Positions 6,853 to 16,712 of a stretch of DNA of 42,403 bases are shown here, one piece after another. Position 1 is the first letter of the stretch. Each line of letters begins with the position of its first letter. The notes under the pieces were generated by a model that saw only the letters and a program-made list of their open reading frames with translations, did no database searches and had not been told where the DNA came from. A program made the position numbers and the translations under genes. The DNA comes from Alloprevotella rava (GTDB lineage: Bacteria > Bacteroidota > Bacteroidia > Bacteroidales > Bacteroidaceae), in contig NZ_JACICA010000015.1 of the NCBI RefSeq assembly GCF_014195585.1, forward strand, positions 1-42,403, given 5' to 3'.

Positions 6853-8997
6853 TTATTTTTTCAACCAACGGTCAAGCCAACGGAAGAAGGTACGTTGCCA
6901 AAGAATTCCGTTTTGAGGCTGGAGAACCCAATGATTCTCATCTGGGAAGAGTAACATTTGTGCAGGAATTCCGCGCAGTCGAGCTGCTGCAAAGGCACTT
7001 TCGGCTTGTGTGTATTCAATACGGAAGTCGCGCTGTCCGTGAATGCAAAGTATAGGAGCCGTCCATTTATCAACATAGAGATGAGGGCTTTCAGCATAGG
7101 CTTTGCGAATTTCTCCATTTTGGCGTTCCCAAGGAGCACCTCCAAGATCCCAATTGGGAAACCACATTTCTTCAGTTTCCACATATTGCTGTTGCGTATT
7201 GTAAATACCGTCATGTGCTATCAAAGCTTTGAAGCGACCTTCGTGATGACCTGCCAACCAGTAAACACTGAAGCCACCAAAACTTGCACCTACAGCACCA
7301 AGGCGTTCTTTATCAACATAGGGTTCTTTAGCCACATCATCGATTGCACTTAAGTAGTCCTGCATACAAAGGCCTGTGTAGTCACCACTAATCTCCTCAA
7401 GCCATTCCATGCCAAAGCCTGGAAGTCCTCGACGGTTAGGAGCAACAACGATATATCCATTGGCTACCATCATCTGAAAGTTCCAACGATAGCTCCAAAA
7501 CTGAGATACAGGACTCTGTGGTCCACCTTCGCAGAAGAGTAGGGCGGGATATTTTTTGTTCGCATCAAAGTGAGGCGGATAAATAACCCAAACGAGCTCT
7601 TCCTTTCCATCAATTGTCTTTACCCATCTCTCTTTTACTTCTCCCATCGTGAGTTGATCGAAAATGGGCTTATTTTCGTTCGTTAGTTGCTGGATGGAAA
7701 CAGATTTACCTTGAGGAATAATCTCAAAGAGTTCATCTGGATGGGACATACTATGGCGTTTTGCCAAGACCCCTTTACCCGTTGCATTGAGAGATACTAA
7801 AACGTAGTCAGCCGTTTCATTTGTCAGCTGTTTTACGCACCCTTGAAGGTTGGTAGCATAGATGTTTGTCTTGCCATGCCAGCAGCCTCTAAAATAGAAA
7901 CTCTTGCTATCGGGCTGCCATAGGAACTCGTTGACGCCACTTTCAAAGGATTCTGTAACGTAAGTCTTTTTCCCTGTAGCTAGTTCGTAAACACAGAGGC
8001 GGCTACGATCACTTTCGTATCCATCACGCATCATACTGCTCCATGCAACATATTTTCCATCTGGTGAGAACTGAGGATTTTGATCATATCCCATATTGCA
8101 ATCGACTGTAGAATGAGGAGAGTTAATGGCTTGTCGTTCTAAACTCTCTGTAACTTTCACTTCTGGAGCTACATACCCTTCAGGTTTGCAGAGATTGCGT
8201 GTAGTCTTGTTGGCAAGATTGTAAAGATAGATGTCACTATCGGTGGAGATGGCATATTTCAATCCTGCTTTTTTGCGACAAGTATATGCAATCTGACTTC
8301 CATCGGGACTCCACGCCAACTGTTCTACTCCTCCGAATGGTTCCATGGGACATTCGTAAGGTTCGCCCTTCATGATATCTTCGGCGTCAGTAATAGAGTT
8401 GCCATTGAAAGTGGCGACAAAAGGATGAGGGGCTGTTGTTACATAATGATCCCAATGTTTATACATGAGATCATTTATAACCATGCCGCTAGCCTTATCC
8501 AAGTCTGCATCATTCTGCTGAATGCTTGTATTTTGTGGAACGGTCTTTATGAGAATAACTCTCTTGCTGTCGGGCGAAAAGAGGAAGTCGCTAATCTCAT
8601 CTTTCTCATGGGAGATTTGTACACGATTGTTACCATCTGCATTCATCATCCACACTTGTCCTCCAAAGAGATAGGCTATGTTCTGCCCATTATTTATATA
8701 GATAGCGCCACGTTCGCTGTTTTCACTTGTTGTGAGTTGCTGTGTTGCCTTGCTTTTCATATCCAAAAGATAGAGGACGCTGTGACTCTTGTTTTGCTCC
8801 TTACTATAGTAGCTAACAGAGTAGACTGCAGTCTTTCCATTGGGCGCGAGGTTAACACTTCCGAGACGTCCCATTTGCCACAAAACTTCGGGAGTCATAA
8901 TGTCCGAAGAAAGTTTAGGACTTACTTTTCCAATAAACCCGTCAGCACTAGCTGTCGTGGCGGCAAGAGCCGTTGCAATTACAATAGACTTTATCAT
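6853..8997 (-). CDS. Secreted S9 family peptidase, DPP5-like
   Basis: This 714-residue serine peptidase of the prolyl-oligopeptidase clan (S9C) closely resembles Porphyromonas gingivalis dipeptidyl-peptidase 5, which removes dipeptides from extracellular peptides in the periplasm. A signal peptide occupies about residues 1-18. A WD/beta-propeller domain (repeated SPDSK/SPDGS/SPDGK blades) fills about 40-440, and an alpha/beta-hydrolase domain follows. The catalytic triad can be placed: Ser572 in GASFGGFS, Asp657 in GQRDFRI and His689 in ENHWVLQPQN. The spacing between these residues equals what I recall for the P. gingivalis enzyme. The MFS gene follows downstream, suggesting a peptide-scavenging operon. 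Confidence 0.93.
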   Translation of the reverse strand: MIKSIVIATALAATTASADGFIGKVSPKLSSDIMTPEVLWQMGRLGSVNLAPNGKTAVYSVSYYSKEQNKSHSVLYLLDMKSKATQQLTTSENSERGAIYINNGQNIAYLFGGQVWMMNADGNNRVQISHEKDEISDFLFSPDSKRVILIKTVPQNTSIQQNDADLDKASGMVINDLMYKHWDHYVTTAPHPFVATFNGNSITDAEDIMKGEPYECPMEPFGGVEQLAWSPDGSQIAYTCRKKAGLKYAISTDSDIYLYNLANKTTRNLCKPEGYVAPEVKVTESLERQAINSPHSTVDCNMGYDQNPQFSPDGKYVAWSSMMRDGYESDRSRLCVYELATGKKTYVTESFESGVNEFLWQPDSKSFYFRGCWHGKTNIYATNLQGCVKQLTNETADYVLVSLNATGKGVLAKRHSMSHPDELFEIIPQGKSVSIQQLTNENKPIFDQLTMGEVKERWVKTIDGKEELVWVIYPPHFDANKKYPALLFCEGGPQSPVSQFWSYRWNFQMMVANGYIVVAPNRRGLPGFGMEWLEEISGDYTGLCMQDYLSAIDDVAKEPYVDKERLGAVGASFGGFSVYWLAGHHEGRFKALIAHDGIYNTQQQYVETEEMWFPNWDLGGAPWERQNGEIRKAYAESPHLYVDKWTAPILCIHGQRDFRIEYTQAESAFAAARLRGIPAQMLLFPDENHWVLQPQNGILWQRTFFRWLDRWLKK

Positions 8998-9011
8998 CTG
9001 TGCTTAGTATT

Positions 9012-9059
9012 AAAAAGGCTGATACGCCTCTTTAATTTTTTCAAAGAGAACGTATCAGC
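9012..9059 (-). terminator. Terminator after yidC
   Basis: On the minus strand GCTGATACG (9059-9051) and the following TCTCTTT pair with AAAGAG and CGTATCAGC (9018-9026). A T5 tract (9016-9012) comes directly after. It lies 12 bp beyond the yidC stop and insulates the DPP5-like gene. Confidence 0.8.
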
Positions 9060-9070
9060 TGGTTGTGAAT

Positions 9071-10948
9071 TTATTTGTTAGTGCGATTACGTAAAGCTTC
9101 TTGTTTCTTGCGTAATTCTTCCTGTTGCTCTTGAAGAGCTTGTAAGCGTGCTGCAAAACCACCCACCTTCTTATTGGGATTGTTCTTGTTGTTTTTGAAA
9201 TTTTCTTCCAATTTAGCTAAAAGTCGTGCATCGTCTGTGGTACGACGAAGATACCACATTGTTAAAGCACTTGTAAGCAGAGAAATGAAATAGTAGTAGT
9301 TCAAACCGCTGGAGTACTTGTTAAACATGAAGAAGAAGAATACAGGCATGAGGAACATCATCCACTGCATAAGTTTCATCTGCTGTGCCTGTTCGCCACT
9401 CATACTCTCTTGTTGCTGGCGCATCATAAGCCAAGAATACAAAAGGTTTGTACCGCAGAAAAGGATACAAAATAGACTAAGATGGTCACCTAAAAGCCAA
9501 ATGTCGCTGCCCCAGCTGATAAGGTCATCATAGGTAGAGAGGTCATCGGCCCAAAGGAAAGACTGCTGACGCAATTCAAAGGCGTTGGGGATGAAGTTGA
9601 ACATCGCGATCCACACGGGCATCTGAATGAGCATTGGTAAACAGCCCCCCATAGGACTTACCCCATATTGACTGTAGAGCGTCATCATTTCTTGCTGGCG
9701 CTTCATGGCGTCTTCCTTGTTGGGGTACTTCTTTTGCAATTCGTCTACTTTAGGCTTGAGGACGCGCATCTTGGCACTGCTCATGTAACTCTTTCGCGTT
9801 GTAGGGTAGACAAGAACACGGAGAAGGAGTGTAATGATGAGTAGAACAATACCCATATTCATTCCAAAGCCTGTAAAGAAGTCAAAGACGTAGATGGTAA
9901 AGAATCTGTTGATCCAACGGATGATAGGCCAGCCGAGATACACTAAATCTTGCAGTCCTAATTCTTGCTGGCTAATGCGGTATTTTTCCATACTTTGAAG
10001 GTACCGATATTGGTTAGGACCAAAGTAGAACTGTATTTGTGTGGGATTCTTTCCTGACGGATCGAACGGTATGGCAAGTTGTGCACTATAGTCTTTTACA
10101 AAACCACTATTTTCACCGCAGGTATCGCTCTTTAATGCAGTATTACTGAAAGCTTCTTTTCCTGCAATGATCACAGCACTAAAGTATTGGTTTTTAAATG
10201 CTATCCACGAAACTGCTCCTTCGAGCTTTTCTTCTGCAGATTTGTATTCATTGAGTTTTTCTGTATTACCATCTTTCGTTTTGTATGTCAAGGTGGAGTA
10301 CATATTCTCAAAGTAGAGACCTTTTTCTTGTTGACGCACTTTGTCGTTCCATGCAATCTGAAGAGGTTTGTTTATAAATAAACGTCCCTTTGAACGGAAA
10401 GCTACATTTACCATGTAGGTGTTAGAGAGTAGAGTGTAATCAATATAGAGCGTATCGCCAGTTGTGGCTCCAAGTGCAAGTGTTAAAGAAGAGTCCGTTT
10501 TTGCTATAGTTTGGAAGATGTAGCCATGGAGATTGTAAAGACCTTTTGTTGTTTCCATTTGGAACTCCATTTGTGCTGTTTTTGCATCAAATAGTGTTAG
10601 ATCTTTTTTAGTCTGCTCATGGAAGTCTTTATATGACTTGAACTTGAGCAGGTGAACTTCGCTCACGCTACCACCTTTCGGAGAGATAGTAACAGCTACT
10701 TTCTCATTACGAAGAACAACGGGAAGTGCAGCCTGACTATCTGTCAAAGCTGTATAGAAAACATCGCTGCTATCAACCGTTTGAGGCTGAATGGGTTGTT
10801 GGTTCTTTATTTCTGTTGAAGGAGTCGTTTGTGTAGCCTGTGTCTGTTCTGTGCTTTGTGGTTGAGCATCTTGAGGCTTTGCAAAATAACTATATCCTAT
10901 CAGTACTAATGCTATAAGGAATAATCCAGTGAGAGTATTTTTATCCAT
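9071..10948 (-). CDS. yidC: Membrane protein insertase YidC
   Basis: This 625-residue inner-membrane insertase (YidC/Oxa1/Alb3 family) inserts and folds membrane proteins with or without SecYEG. The N-terminal anchor MDKNTLTGLFLIALVLIGYS is followed by a Gln/Thr-rich linker and a large periplasmic beta-domain (about 60-330). The conserved insertase core begins near residue 350 (GMNMGIVLLIITLLLRVLVY) and contains the cytoplasmic hairpin and GCLPMLIQMPVWIAMF. The C-terminus is a basic, Gln/Lys-rich tail (ALQEQQEELRKKQEALRNR), likely ribosome-contacting. Its ATG directly abuts the pyrG stop codon, so the two are transcribed together. A hairpin terminator follows the gene. Confidence 0.96.
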   Translation of the reverse strand: MDKNTLTGLFLIALVLIGYSYFAKPQDAQPQSTEQTQATQTTPSTEIKNQQPIQPQTVDSSDVFYTALTDSQAALPVVLRNEKVAVTISPKGGSVSEVHLLKFKSYKDFHEQTKKDLTLFDAKTAQMEFQMETTKGLYNLHGYIFQTIAKTDSSLTLALGATTGDTLYIDYTLLSNTYMVNVAFRSKGRLFINKPLQIAWNDKVRQQEKGLYFENMYSTLTYKTKDGNTEKLNEYKSAEEKLEGAVSWIAFKNQYFSAVIIAGKEAFSNTALKSDTCGENSGFVKDYSAQLAIPFDPSGKNPTQIQFYFGPNQYRYLQSMEKYRISQQELGLQDLVYLGWPIIRWINRFFTIYVFDFFTGFGMNMGIVLLIITLLLRVLVYPTTRKSYMSSAKMRVLKPKVDELQKKYPNKEDAMKRQQEMMTLYSQYGVSPMGGCLPMLIQMPVWIAMFNFIPNAFELRQQSFLWADDLSTYDDLISWGSDIWLLGDHLSLFCILFCGTNLLYSWLMMRQQQESMSGEQAQQMKLMQWMMFLMPVFFFFMFNKYSSGLNYYYFISLLTSALTMWYLRRTTDDARLLAKLEENFKNNKNNPNKKVGGFAARLQALQEQQEELRKKQEALRNRTNK

Positions 10949-12622
<1,674 letters not shown>

Positions 12623-12680
12623 TCAAAACAAAACAAGGAGGAAAGCCCGTAACGATCTCCTCAATCCTGAAGTTTTTTGC

Positions 12681-12747
12681 AAAAGAAAAGGTAAGGAGGG
12701 AATCTCTGAGGAGTTAAATAGTTCGTCAAAGATTCACTGCTTACCTT
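12681..12747 (-). terminator. Terminator after Dabb gene
   Basis: On the minus strand AAGGTAAG, whose first bases overlap the Dabb stop codon, and GAATCT pair with AGATTC and CTTACCTT. A TTTTCTTTT tract follows on the pyrG side. The outer stem is 12688-12695 with 12740-12747; the inner stem is 12700-12705 with 12730-12735. Confidence 0.6.
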
Positions 12748-13054
12748 AATCTATCGAAGTTTTATAATCAACACAAGAGCGCGAGGTTAGCAAAGGTTTT
12801 AGTATTGCTGCTATCTCTTGATGCGCAGGATGTAGGCCATAAGCCTTAATGTCTTCAAGACTTTCAAACAAGCTATTCAAGCAGATATCCCACACTTCGC
12901 TCTCATTCTTATTTTCTCCTACCTCAATTTCTTTTATTGTAGGGATAATTGCTGGCAAAGCTTCAATACCTTCTTTGAAAGAAAGAAAGGCTTTCTCACG
13001 ATTTAGGGGGGCTATATCGTCACGGAACTTGAACAAAACGATGTGTCTATACAT
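12746..13054 (-). CDS. Dabb-domain (stress-responsive alpha/beta-barrel) protein
   Basis: This 102-residue single-domain protein resembles the Dabb family, a ferredoxin-like dimeric alpha-beta barrel. It opens MYRHIVLFKFRDDIAP, the typical first strand (xxHIVLFKxK). The family includes plant stress proteins and small bacterial enzymes, and no specific reaction can be assigned. The ATG at 13054 is chosen over the TTG two codons upstream. It is transcribed divergently from the MltF-like gene across a 41-bp gap that contains a symmetric promoter-like palindrome. A terminator hairpin begins within its stop codon. Confidence 0.85.
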   Translation of the reverse strand: MYRHIVLFKFRDDIAPLNREKAFLSFKEGIEALPAIIPTIKEIEVGENKNESEVWDICLNSLFESLEDIKAYGLHPAHQEIAAILKPLLTSRSCVDYKTSID

Positions 13055-13071
13055 GAACAATAAAAAATTAC

Positions 13072-13090
13072 TAATTTTGTTGCAAAATTA
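13072..13090. promoter_or_regulatory. Face-to-face -7 elements in a palindrome
   Basis: TAATTTTG at 13072-13079 and CAAAATTA at 13083-13090 form an 8-bp inverted repeat around TTG. Each arm reads TAATTTTG on its own strand, close to the TAnnTTTG -7 box. The pair sits in the 41-bp gap between two divergent start codons, so each arm could drive one gene. No TTTG -33 box was found on either side. Confidence 0.45.
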
Positions 13091-13095
13091 AAGAA

Positions 13096-14313
13096 ATGTG
13101 GAGGAACCTTATAGTATTTCTGTTGATTTTCTGCTGTTTTTCTTCTTGTAAGAAAGCGGCAAAGGATGAAAAGTCTACACTCTTCTCTAAAACAAATACA
13201 ACAAATGCGACTGGCTATGACTGGGAGCGCATACAAGAGTCTGGGGAACTGATCATTGGTACGATCTCTGGACCTGATACTTATTTTGATTATAACGGAG
13301 CTCCAATGGGGTTACAGTTTGCCTTAGCGCAAAATTTTGCTCAAGAGAACGGATTGCATATTAGAGTTGAATTAGCAAAAAGCACGCAGGAGCTTTGCCA
13401 ACTGCTATCAAAAGGAGATATAGATATTGCTGTATATCCATTGAAAAAGAAAGAGATAACTCAGAGCAAACTTACTGCTGCTGGAGTATCTGATGTGAAA
13501 GCTGGTACAAGTTGGGCTGTTGCTTCTCAGAATGAAGACTTGGCTGATGCCTTGAAGCATTGGTATCAGAAGGGGCTTGAGGATAAAGTACAGAAAGATG
13601 AACGACAACGAATAGAGCAACGATTCGTAGTGCATCGACACGTAAGATCTCCGTATCTTTCTCGAGAAAAAGGAATTATTTCTGTTTACGATGATTATTT
13701 CCGAGATGCAGCTCGAACAACAGGATGGGATTGGCGCCTTATTGCTGCTCAATGTTATCAAGAAAGTGGTTTCGATCCAAATGCTCGAAGTGGAGCAGGT
13801 GCACAAGGGCTGATGCAGTTGATGCCTGCAACGGCAGCAAGCGTTGGACTAACAGATGTTTATGCTCCCAAAGAAAATATTCAAGCTGCTGCGCGCTATA
13901 TAAAAGTTTTGCAACGTTCATTTTCTGGCATAAGAGATGGAAGTGAACGAATCCGCTTTATTCTTGCCGCCTATAATGCAGGACCTGGGCACATTAAGGA
14001 TGCACAGGCGTTGGCTAGAAAGTATGGGAAAAATCCAGATTCGTGGAGTGATGTTTTATTTTTTGTGCAAGCATTGTCCACGTATAAGTATTATACAGAT
14101 GATGTAGTAAAATATGGCTACATGATTGGTTCACAAACTAGTAAATATGTGGAAGATATTATTGCAAGATGGCGAGGATATGGTGGGCGAGAAGACCTTG
14201 GTTCTCCAATAATGGCTCCTTCTGATTATCATAATATAACTAGGAAACCAAATCGATTTACGAAAGGTACCGTTATCGTTCGTCCCGATAAAGATATTTC
14301 TGACAATAACTAA
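13096..14313 (+). CDS. MltF-like membrane-bound lytic murein transglycosylase (lipoprotein)
   Basis: This 405-residue enzyme cleaves the MurNAc-GlcNAc bond of peptidoglycan with 1,6-anhydro formation. A signal peptide ends in the lipobox FSSC (Cys18). Residues 45-150 form part of an extracellular solute-binding fold (SBP_bac_3: ESGELIIGTISGPDTYFDYN and MGLQFALAQNFA). Residues 195-350 are a GH23/SLT domain: catalytic Glu223 in CYQESGFDP, then GAQGLMQLMPATA and AAYNAGPGH. The solute-binding part is shorter than in E. coli MltF (518 residues in total), apparently one lobe. The stop codon is followed at once by a 79-bp palindromic repeat. Confidence 0.88.
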   Translation: MWRNLIVFLLIFCCFSSCKKAAKDEKSTLFSKTNTTNATGYDWERIQESGELIIGTISGPDTYFDYNGAPMGLQFALAQNFAQENGLHIRVELAKSTQELCQLLSKGDIDIAVYPLKKKEITQSKLTAAGVSDVKAGTSWAVASQNEDLADALKHWYQKGLEDKVQKDERQRIEQRFVVHRHVRSPYLSREKGIISVYDDYFRDAARTTGWDWRLIAAQCYQESGFDPNARSGAGAQGLMQLMPATAASVGLTDVYAPKENIQAAARYIKVLQRSFSGIRDGSERIRFILAAYNAGPGHIKDAQALARKYGKNPDSWSDVLFFVQALSTYKYYTDDVVKYGYMIGSQTSKYVEDIIARWRGYGGREDLGSPIMAPSDYHNITRKPNRFTKGTVIVRPDKDISDNN

Positions 14314-14392
14314 TATCCTTATTGTATTTTCAAATACAATAAGGATACCAGTTCATAGAATAAGGCTATCAGCCGAAGCGCTTATTGTATTT
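14314..14392 (+). repeat. 79-bp palindromic intergenic repeat, copy A
   Basis: It begins at the base after the MltF-like stop codon. The first part is a perfect 16-bp hairpin: TATCCTTATTGTATTT (14314-14329) with AAATACAATAAGGATA (14332-14347). The second part, CCAG...CAGCCGAAGCGCTTATTGTATTT, contains another hairpin (AATAAGGC / GCGCTTATT). Aligned by eye without gaps to copy B (20871-20949, opposite strand), 60 of 79 positions match. The first hairpin can act as the terminator of the MltF-like gene. An IS982 element starts 15 bp beyond the repeat. Confidence 0.8.
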
Positions 14393-14407
14393 GTAGTTAT
14401 GCTAAAA

Positions 14408-15576
14408 CCCCCAATTCGGGATAAGCAGTACTTCTTTTTCCTCAAAAAAGTTTCAATAAAAGCCTAAAAAGAGGATTGTTTTTTGTATATTTACTGTTGA
14501 TAATCAATCATATAACAAAATAACAATCCTCATGAAACTTGTCAGCAAAGTTACGGAAATCTATTGTATTGCAGATGATTTCTGCAAAGAATATCATTTA
14601 GAATTGAACAAAACCTCTCTTTCGCTCTCAAATCCCTCTGCCAATAGTCCAAAACATCGCAAGAGAAGAGGGCGAATGAGTGATGCTGAAATGATCACAA
14701 TTCTTATATTGTTCCACAGCAATACATTTCGGAATTTCAAACATTTCTATCTCTTTTATGTTTGCCGAGAACTAAAAAAAGAGTTTCCCAATCTACTCTC
14801 CTATACACTCTTTGTTGAGCGTATGCCTCGTGTTGCAATACCCCTTTTGCTCTTTCTCAAACTGGGATTAATGGGAGAATGCACAGGGATAACCTTTATC
14901 GATTCTACACGTATTCCCGTGTGCGACAACAAGAGACAATCCCGTAATCGCGTATTCAAAGGTTATGCCCAAAAGGGGAAAAGTACGATGGGATGGTACT
15001 ATGGATTCAAACTTCATCTTTTGTGTAATGAACGAGGCGAACTACTCAATTTTGCTCTAACCCGAGCCAATGTAGACGACCGTAACCCAAAAGTATTCAA
15101 CGATTTGACGAAGGATCTGTTTGGAAAATTATATGCCGATAAAGGTTATATTTCTCAATCACTTTTTGCTTCACTCTTTGATAGAGGTGTACACATCGTA
15201 ACAGGAATACGGACTAATATGAAGAACCGCTTAATGGATGTGCATGATAAAATCATGCTTCGCAAGAGAAGTATCATAGAGACTATCAATGATATGTTGA
15301 AGAACGTTGCACAGATAGTTCACACACGCCATAGAAGTATCGCTAATTTCATCGTTAACCTTTTGGCAGGTATAGCTGCATATACTTTCTACGACACAAA
15401 GCCTTCCATCAACATGGAGTTTGATAGGGATGTAAAGCAGAGTGTAAAACAGCTCACGTTATTCTAACCTATAATTTGCGTGAAACAATTATACTTCGGT
15501 TTTAGGTCAAGGCCGAAAGGATGCGTGTGCGGTTTAAGAAACTCATGAAAGAGCGTTTCTTAAACCGAATTGGGGT
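14408..15576 (+). mobile_element. IS982-family insertion sequence, complete
   Basis: The left end CCCCAATTCGGGATAAG (from 14409) and the reverse complement of the right end, CCCCAATTCGGTTTAAG, form terminal inverted repeats: the first 11 bp are identical and TAAG is also shared. The boundaries are set at 14408 and 15576 by a possible 5-bp target duplication TAAAA (14403-14407 and 15577-15581). That duplication is AT-rich and could be chance. The element is 1,169 bp and carries a single intact transposase gene, so it may be mobile. A nearly identical left end appears at 42310. Confidence 0.85.
14532..15467 (+). CDS. IS982-family transposase
   Basis: This 311-residue DDE transposase has a length normal for the family. 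Visible features are an N-terminal helical part with SNPSANSPKHRKRRGRMSD, the catalytic core with FIDSTRIPVCDNKR (first Asp, about residue 124) and ANVDDRNPKVFNDL followed by YADKGYIS (second Asp region), then RKRSIIETINDMLKN (catalytic Glu, about residue 251). No frameshift or stop interrupts it. The C-terminal ~40 residues match the remnant at 162-296 almost exactly, so the elements are close relatives. Confidence 0.92.
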   Translation: MKLVSKVTEIYCIADDFCKEYHLELNKTSLSLSNPSANSPKHRKRRGRMSDAEMITILILFHSNTFRNFKHFYLFYVCRELKKEFPNLLSYTLFVERMPRVAIPLLLFLKLGLMGECTGITFIDSTRIPVCDNKRQSRNRVFKGYAQKGKSTMGWYYGFKLHLLCNERGELLNFALTRANVDDRNPKVFNDLTKDLFGKLYADKGYISQSLFASLFDRGVHIVTGIRTNMKNRLMDVHDKIMLRKRSIIETINDMLKNVAQIVHTRHRSIANFIVNLLAGIAAYTFYDTKPSINMEFDRDVKQSVKQLTLF

Positions 15577-15626
15577 TAAAAGCAAGAGAGACAATAATAA
15601 TTGATAGTAAAAATCTAGAGCATCTA

Positions 15627-16634
15627 TCACTTAATGTTGCGTTTATCTAGGGCATCTGTATAGCGTTTTGCATTTGCTTGATGTTCGGCATAAGTTTTTG
15701 CAAAATTATGAGTTCCGCTAAAATCCTCCTTTGCACACATATAAAAGTAGTCGTGGTGCACATAATTAAACACGGCTTTTATGCTAGCCAGTGATGGGAC
15801 ACAAATCGGGCCAGGGGGGAGACCTGCATACTTATAAGTATTATAAGGACTATCTGTTTGCAAAATACTTCCACTGATTCGTTTAAGCAAGAATTGTTTT
15901 GTTGCAAATTTAACCGTGGGATCTGCTTGAAGTTTCATTCCTTGGCGAAATCTATTGATATACATTCCTGCAATCATAGGTTTCTCATCGTTGTTAGCAG
16001 TTTCTTGTTCAACGATTGAGGCTATAGTGATGACTTGTTGAGGAGTCAGACCTGCTTCGAAGGCTTGTTGTTTGCGTGAAGAAGTCCAAAAGTCGTCACT
16101 CTCTTTTTGCATTCTGCTTAGCAAGTTTTTCGGAGTCGTATTCCAATAAATCTCATACGTGTTTGGTAAGAACAAGCAAATGATAGTGGCAGGTGTTTCT
16201 CCAAATTCTTCACACACTTCTTTACTCTCAAAAGCTGCTTTGAATTCTTCGGCAGAGGGCTCGAAGTTTTTACCTAAGAATTCAGCCAAATCGTCTGTAG
16301 TGCGGAGAATGGGAATAGTGAGCGTTACTGGCCATTGTTTTCCATTCCGCATATTGCGAAGCAAATTAAGCGGCGAGACATTGCTCAATTTATAGCGACC
16401 ACGATGTACGTGTTGGGGGTAGTTAGAAAGAGAGGCAAGGAAGCGGAATGCTGCATAATGCCCCAGGGCTGCTTCTTTATCCAATTTTGTGTAGATAGAG
16501 TCAAGCGTATCGTCCCTATCAATATATAAATAGGTGTCTTTCTTCAAAGTGTAATTGGCAAAAAACATCCAAAACACTAAGAGGGAAAGACCAATGAGAG
16601 AACTTAAAAGAATATACAGTTTCTTGTGATTCAT
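15627..16634 (-). CDS. mltG: Endolytic transglycosylase MltG
   Basis: This 335-residue inner-membrane protein cleaves nascent peptidoglycan and is thought to release strands from synthesis complexes. A single N-terminal transmembrane helix (about residues 7-27) is followed by a LysM-like segment (DDTLDSIYTKLDKEAAL) and the YceG catalytic domain. The catalytic Glu is Glu209 in IASIVEQETAN, with DPTVKFA and SPYNTYKYAGLPPGPI further on. The spacing matches E. coli MltG. It is the last gene of a minus-strand run after glyA, with a hairpin between them, and ends 50 bp from the IS982 element. Confidence 0.95.
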   Translation of the reverse strand: MNHKKLYILLSSLIGLSLLVFWMFFANYTLKKDTYLYIDRDDTLDSIYTKLDKEAALGHYAAFRFLASLSNYPQHVHRGRYKLSNVSPLNLLRNMRNGKQWPVTLTIPILRTTDDLAEFLGKNFEPSAEEFKAAFESKEVCEEFGETPATIICLFLPNTYEIYWNTTPKNLLSRMQKESDDFWTSSRKQQAFEAGLTPQQVITIASIVEQETANNDEKPMIAGMYINRFRQGMKLQADPTVKFATKQFLLKRISGSILQTDSPYNTYKYAGLPPGPICVPSLASIKAVFNYVHHDYFYMCAKEDFSGTHNFAKTYAEHQANAKRYTDALDKRNIK

Positions 16635-16656
16635 TACAAAAAATCCTGATTAGTTG

Positions 16657-16693
16657 AAGTGACGAGTCCGTGAATACCGCGAACTCGTCACTT
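16657..16693 (-). terminator. Hairpin between glyA and mltG
   Basis: AAGTGACGAGT (16657-16667) pairs perfectly with ACTCGTCACTT (16683-16693), with a 15-nt loop. It follows the glyA stop (16713) and precedes the mltG start (16634). There is no clean T-run on the minus strand, so partial read-through into mltG is likely. Confidence 0.6.
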
Positions 16694-16712
16694 TCTTATG
16701 AAATCATACTAT

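Noticed and set aside
8425-9081. 218-codon open frame on the plus strand
   Set aside because: It is antisense to the N-terminal half of the DPP5-like peptidase, which has clear family motifs. Its translation shows no domain or sensible composition.
13408-13806. 132-codon open frame on the minus strand
   Set aside because: Antisense to the MltF-like gene; its Ser/Ile-rich translation has no recognisable domain.
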